From Alicyclobacillus hesperidum (GTDB taxonomy: Bacteria; Bacillota; Bacilli; Alicyclobacillales; Alicyclobacillaceae), in contig NZ_FNOJ01000008.1 in the NCBI RefSeq assembly GCF_900107035.1, forward strand, positions 1 to 64,000: 64,000 nt of DNA, read 5' to 3'. Numbering within the stretch: the first letter of the stretch is position 1; each line of letters opens with the position of its first letter. The translations under genes and the position numbers were made by a program. This document shows, piece by piece, positions 62,448 to 64,000 of the stretch. The notes under the pieces are model-generated. The model made no database searches, had not been told where the DNA came from, and was given only the letters and a program-made list of their open reading frames with translations.

Positions 62448-63650
62448 TTATAGCCTCTTGAGTCGCCAGGTCAGCTTGGGTTTGGCAATCGCCGCACTCG
62501 TTCGGACAGGGACGCTGAGCTGTTGGCTGCCGACCGTGACATTCAACGTGCCAACCACCGCATTCGCGGGAATGGCATCAGACAATGTGCGGGTCTTAAA
62601 CGACTGCGAGATAGGCATACCGCCAAAGCCAATGGCTTGCACGGATTGCGCGGCCGTCAGGGAGGCCGGCTGTGTCCAGGCCGCATTCAGCGTACCTACC
62701 TGTGCACCAGCTTGCAAGAGGTTCACAGGTCGCAACGCCTTCTGCGCATCTTGCGCAATCCGCACGCTCGCCGACAAAGCCTCATCTAGCTCCTGTGACC
62801 CTTTTTGCCCTAATACGGCGCCGACAATTAAGACGTTCTGTCCCGCCACCGTCTTCTGCGCGGCAAAGACGAAGCAACCGCCCGCCTCAAGGGTACTGCC
62901 TGTTTTTCCACCAATGATGGTGCCATGCCCCACCTGCGAATCGACGTTGTAAACGAGTCCAGCAACCGGCAATACCGCCTGCGGTTCACCGACAATTTGC
63001 CGGAATACTGGGTTTTCCATCGCTTTCGCAAATAGCTTCATCTGATCCACGGCATCGCTTTGGCTCGCCGGCGAATAGCCGGTCGGATCCGCGTAGTGAG
63101 TATTTTTCATGCCCATCTTTGCGGCCGTCTCGTTCATCTCTTTGACGAACGCCGCCTGTGAACCGTCACACCATTTGGCAAGCAAGGAACCGACGTTGTT
63201 GCCCGACGGCAACAAAAGCCCTTCTAGCGCCTGATACTCGGTCAATTGCTCACCAGCGGCCACCTTCACCACGGATTCGCCCAAGGCTTTATCCTGCACA
63301 TATGTCTTCACGTCGGCTGGCGTCACCGTGATGGACGGGCCCTGCTGGCCGAGTTGAAGAGGGTGCTTCTGCAACACGAGGTAAGCCGTCATCACCTTGG
63401 TCACGCTGGCGATGGGTACAGATGCCTGCACACCGGAGCTGCCAAAGCTGCCAACGCCAACCGCTTCGAGAGCAGCTTGTCCCTGCGTCGGCCACTGAAT
63501 CTTTGGCGCAGGTCCCGCGACCTTGGCCGGCAGCGCAGCGAGCACGTTGGCAGCAGGCTTTGGCACTGGTCGCACCAGTTGCACGACTGGGATGGCAATG
63601 ATGATTAGGACGATCACGACGGTTATCACAATTCCGCGGATACTACGCAC
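62448..63650 (-). CDS. D-alanyl-D-alanine carboxypeptidase (peptidase S11, PBP5/DacF-like)
   Basis: About 400 residues. An N-terminal membrane anchor or signal (IVITVVIVLIIIAIPVVQL) is followed by SVTKVMTAYLVL (SxxK), LLLPSGNNVGSLL (SxN) and GGKTGSTLEAGGCFV (KTG). A beta-rich C-terminal domain without an obvious amphipathic anchor follows. It trims pentapeptides in the wall. GGAGG abuts an ATG at 63656; GTG 63650, 6 nt further, is preferred. Confidence 0.93.
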   Translation of the reverse strand: MRSIRGIVITVVIVLIIIAIPVVQLVRPVPKPAANVLAALPAKVAGPAPKIQWPTQGQAALEAVGVGSFGSSGVQASVPIASVTKVMTAYLVLQKHPLQLGQQGPSITVTPADVKTYVQDKALGESVVKVAAGEQLTEYQALEGLLLPSGNNVGSLLAKWCDGSQAAFVKEMNETAAKMGMKNTHYADPTGYSPASQSDAVDQMKLFAKAMENPVFRQIVGEPQAVLPVAGLVYNVDSQVGHGTIIGGKTGSTLEAGGCFVFAAQKTVAGQNVLIVGAVLGQKGSQELDEALSASVRIAQDAQKALRPVNLLQAGAQVGTLNAAWTQPASLTAAQSVQAIGFGGMPISQSFKTRTLSDAIPANAVVGTLNVTVGSQQLSVPVRTSAAIAKPKLTWRLKRL

Positions 63651-63689
63651 AAACATCCTCCTAATACGAAATACGCGATATCACTCGCT

Positions 63690-64000
63690 TCACGACATGG
63701 CGTGCTCGACCTGTTGGTTCACCAACCGACGATAGCGCACATACATGGCAATCCGCCATGGCACAAGCATGCCAAACGCTAAGCAGAAAAACAGCGAACC
63801 GGTCTGATACACGTCCACATAGTTCTCGACAAGGCTGTGGAGCGCGATACGTACCACCAAAAGCCCCAACAAAATATAGATAAACGCGCGCGATCGCTTC
63901 AGATATATGCCGTCCTCTCCGACATAAAAGTGCGACGTCGCAATCAGCGGATAGCTGAACAAGCAACCGGCACACATGGCGGCTAAAGCATAGAGAACGG
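63690..64000 (-). CDS. CcdC-like membrane protein (DUF1453), truncated by the window end
   Basis: The frame stays open to the last base, so the N-terminus lies beyond the window. The visible 103 residues show YVGEDGIYLKRSRAFIYILLGLLVVRI and FFCLAFGMLVPWRIAMYVRYRRL, the end of the CcdC (YneN-like) family associated with cytochrome c maturation. Two or more membrane helices are visible. The internal ATG at 63977 should not be taken as the start. Confidence 0.8.
   Translation of the reverse strand, partial: VLYALAAMCAGCLFSYPLIATSHFYVGEDGIYLKRSRAFIYILLGLLVVRIALHSLVENYVDVYQTGSLFFCLAFGMLVPWRIAMYVRYRRLVNQQVEHAMS

Overview
The window looks like chromosome from an endospore-forming member of the Bacillota (Firmicutes). 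GC content is moderate to high, probably mid-fifties percent. The evidence is a GerA-type germinant-receptor operon, a YjcZ-like spore peptide, YdcC, DUF1450/DUF1659/DUF2922 proteins, CIRCE-controlled groESL, PurBoxes, a guanine riboswitch and gene orders familiar from Bacillus subtilis. An Alicyclobacillaceae-like organism is my best guess, by inference only. I see no rRNA, tRNA, insertion sequence, prophage or CRISPR array.

Layout: (i) 1-2.1 kb: VOC protein and EamA transporter. (ii) 2.1-12.95 kb, minus strand: purine operon purB-C-S-Q-L-F-M-H-D behind two inverted PurBoxes, with no purN between purM and purH. (iii) 12.96-20.3 kb, minus strand: a MoxR/DUF58/transglutaminase/aldo-keto reductase run, then guaA behind its own promoter, guanine riboswitch and terminator. 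The order matches B. subtilis yeaC-yeaD-yebA-guaA except for the inserted reductase. (iv) 20.4-25.3 kb: zinc-ribbon protein, an MFS exporter and groES-groEL. (v) 25.3-29 kb, minus strand: PAP2 phosphatase, 5-formyl-THF cyclo-ligase and three molybdenum-cofactor genes. (vi) 29-35.5 kb: ABC-F protein facing the thiL-tsaE-tsaB-rimI-tsaD operon, with a DnaA-box cluster and an apparently frameshifted coiled-coil gene between them. (vii) 35.7-43.3 kb: DedA, DUF1450, DUF2922/DUF1659 and a four-gene germinant receptor operon (A, C, a two-helix D-type subunit, B), then an HD-GYP phosphodiesterase. (viii) 43.3-50.4 kb, minus strand: acpS-nnr-ydcC-alr-ndoAI-ndoA, then ahcY and a class I amidotransferase. 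(ix) 50.5-55.8 kb: map, Toprim protein, small putative spore proteins including a tandem pair of 82-residue paralogues, and a GntR-ABC module with a readable promoter/operator. (x) 55.8-64 kb, mostly minus strand: ManC-type enzyme, MerR-MFS pair, class A PBP with a low-complexity tail, a D,D-carboxypeptidase and a truncated CcdC-like gene.

Most of the content is housekeeping metabolism: purines and their riboswitch/PurR control, the t6A37 tRNA-modification pathway, cell wall, Moco and chaperones. Sporulation and germination functions are interspersed. The least explained material is the DnaA-box cluster with the broken coiled-coil gene, the tandem 82-residue proteins, several small proteins, the loss of purN, and a recurring start-site layout in which an in-frame ATG abuts the Shine-Dalgarno and the well-spaced start lies 3-9 nt further on.
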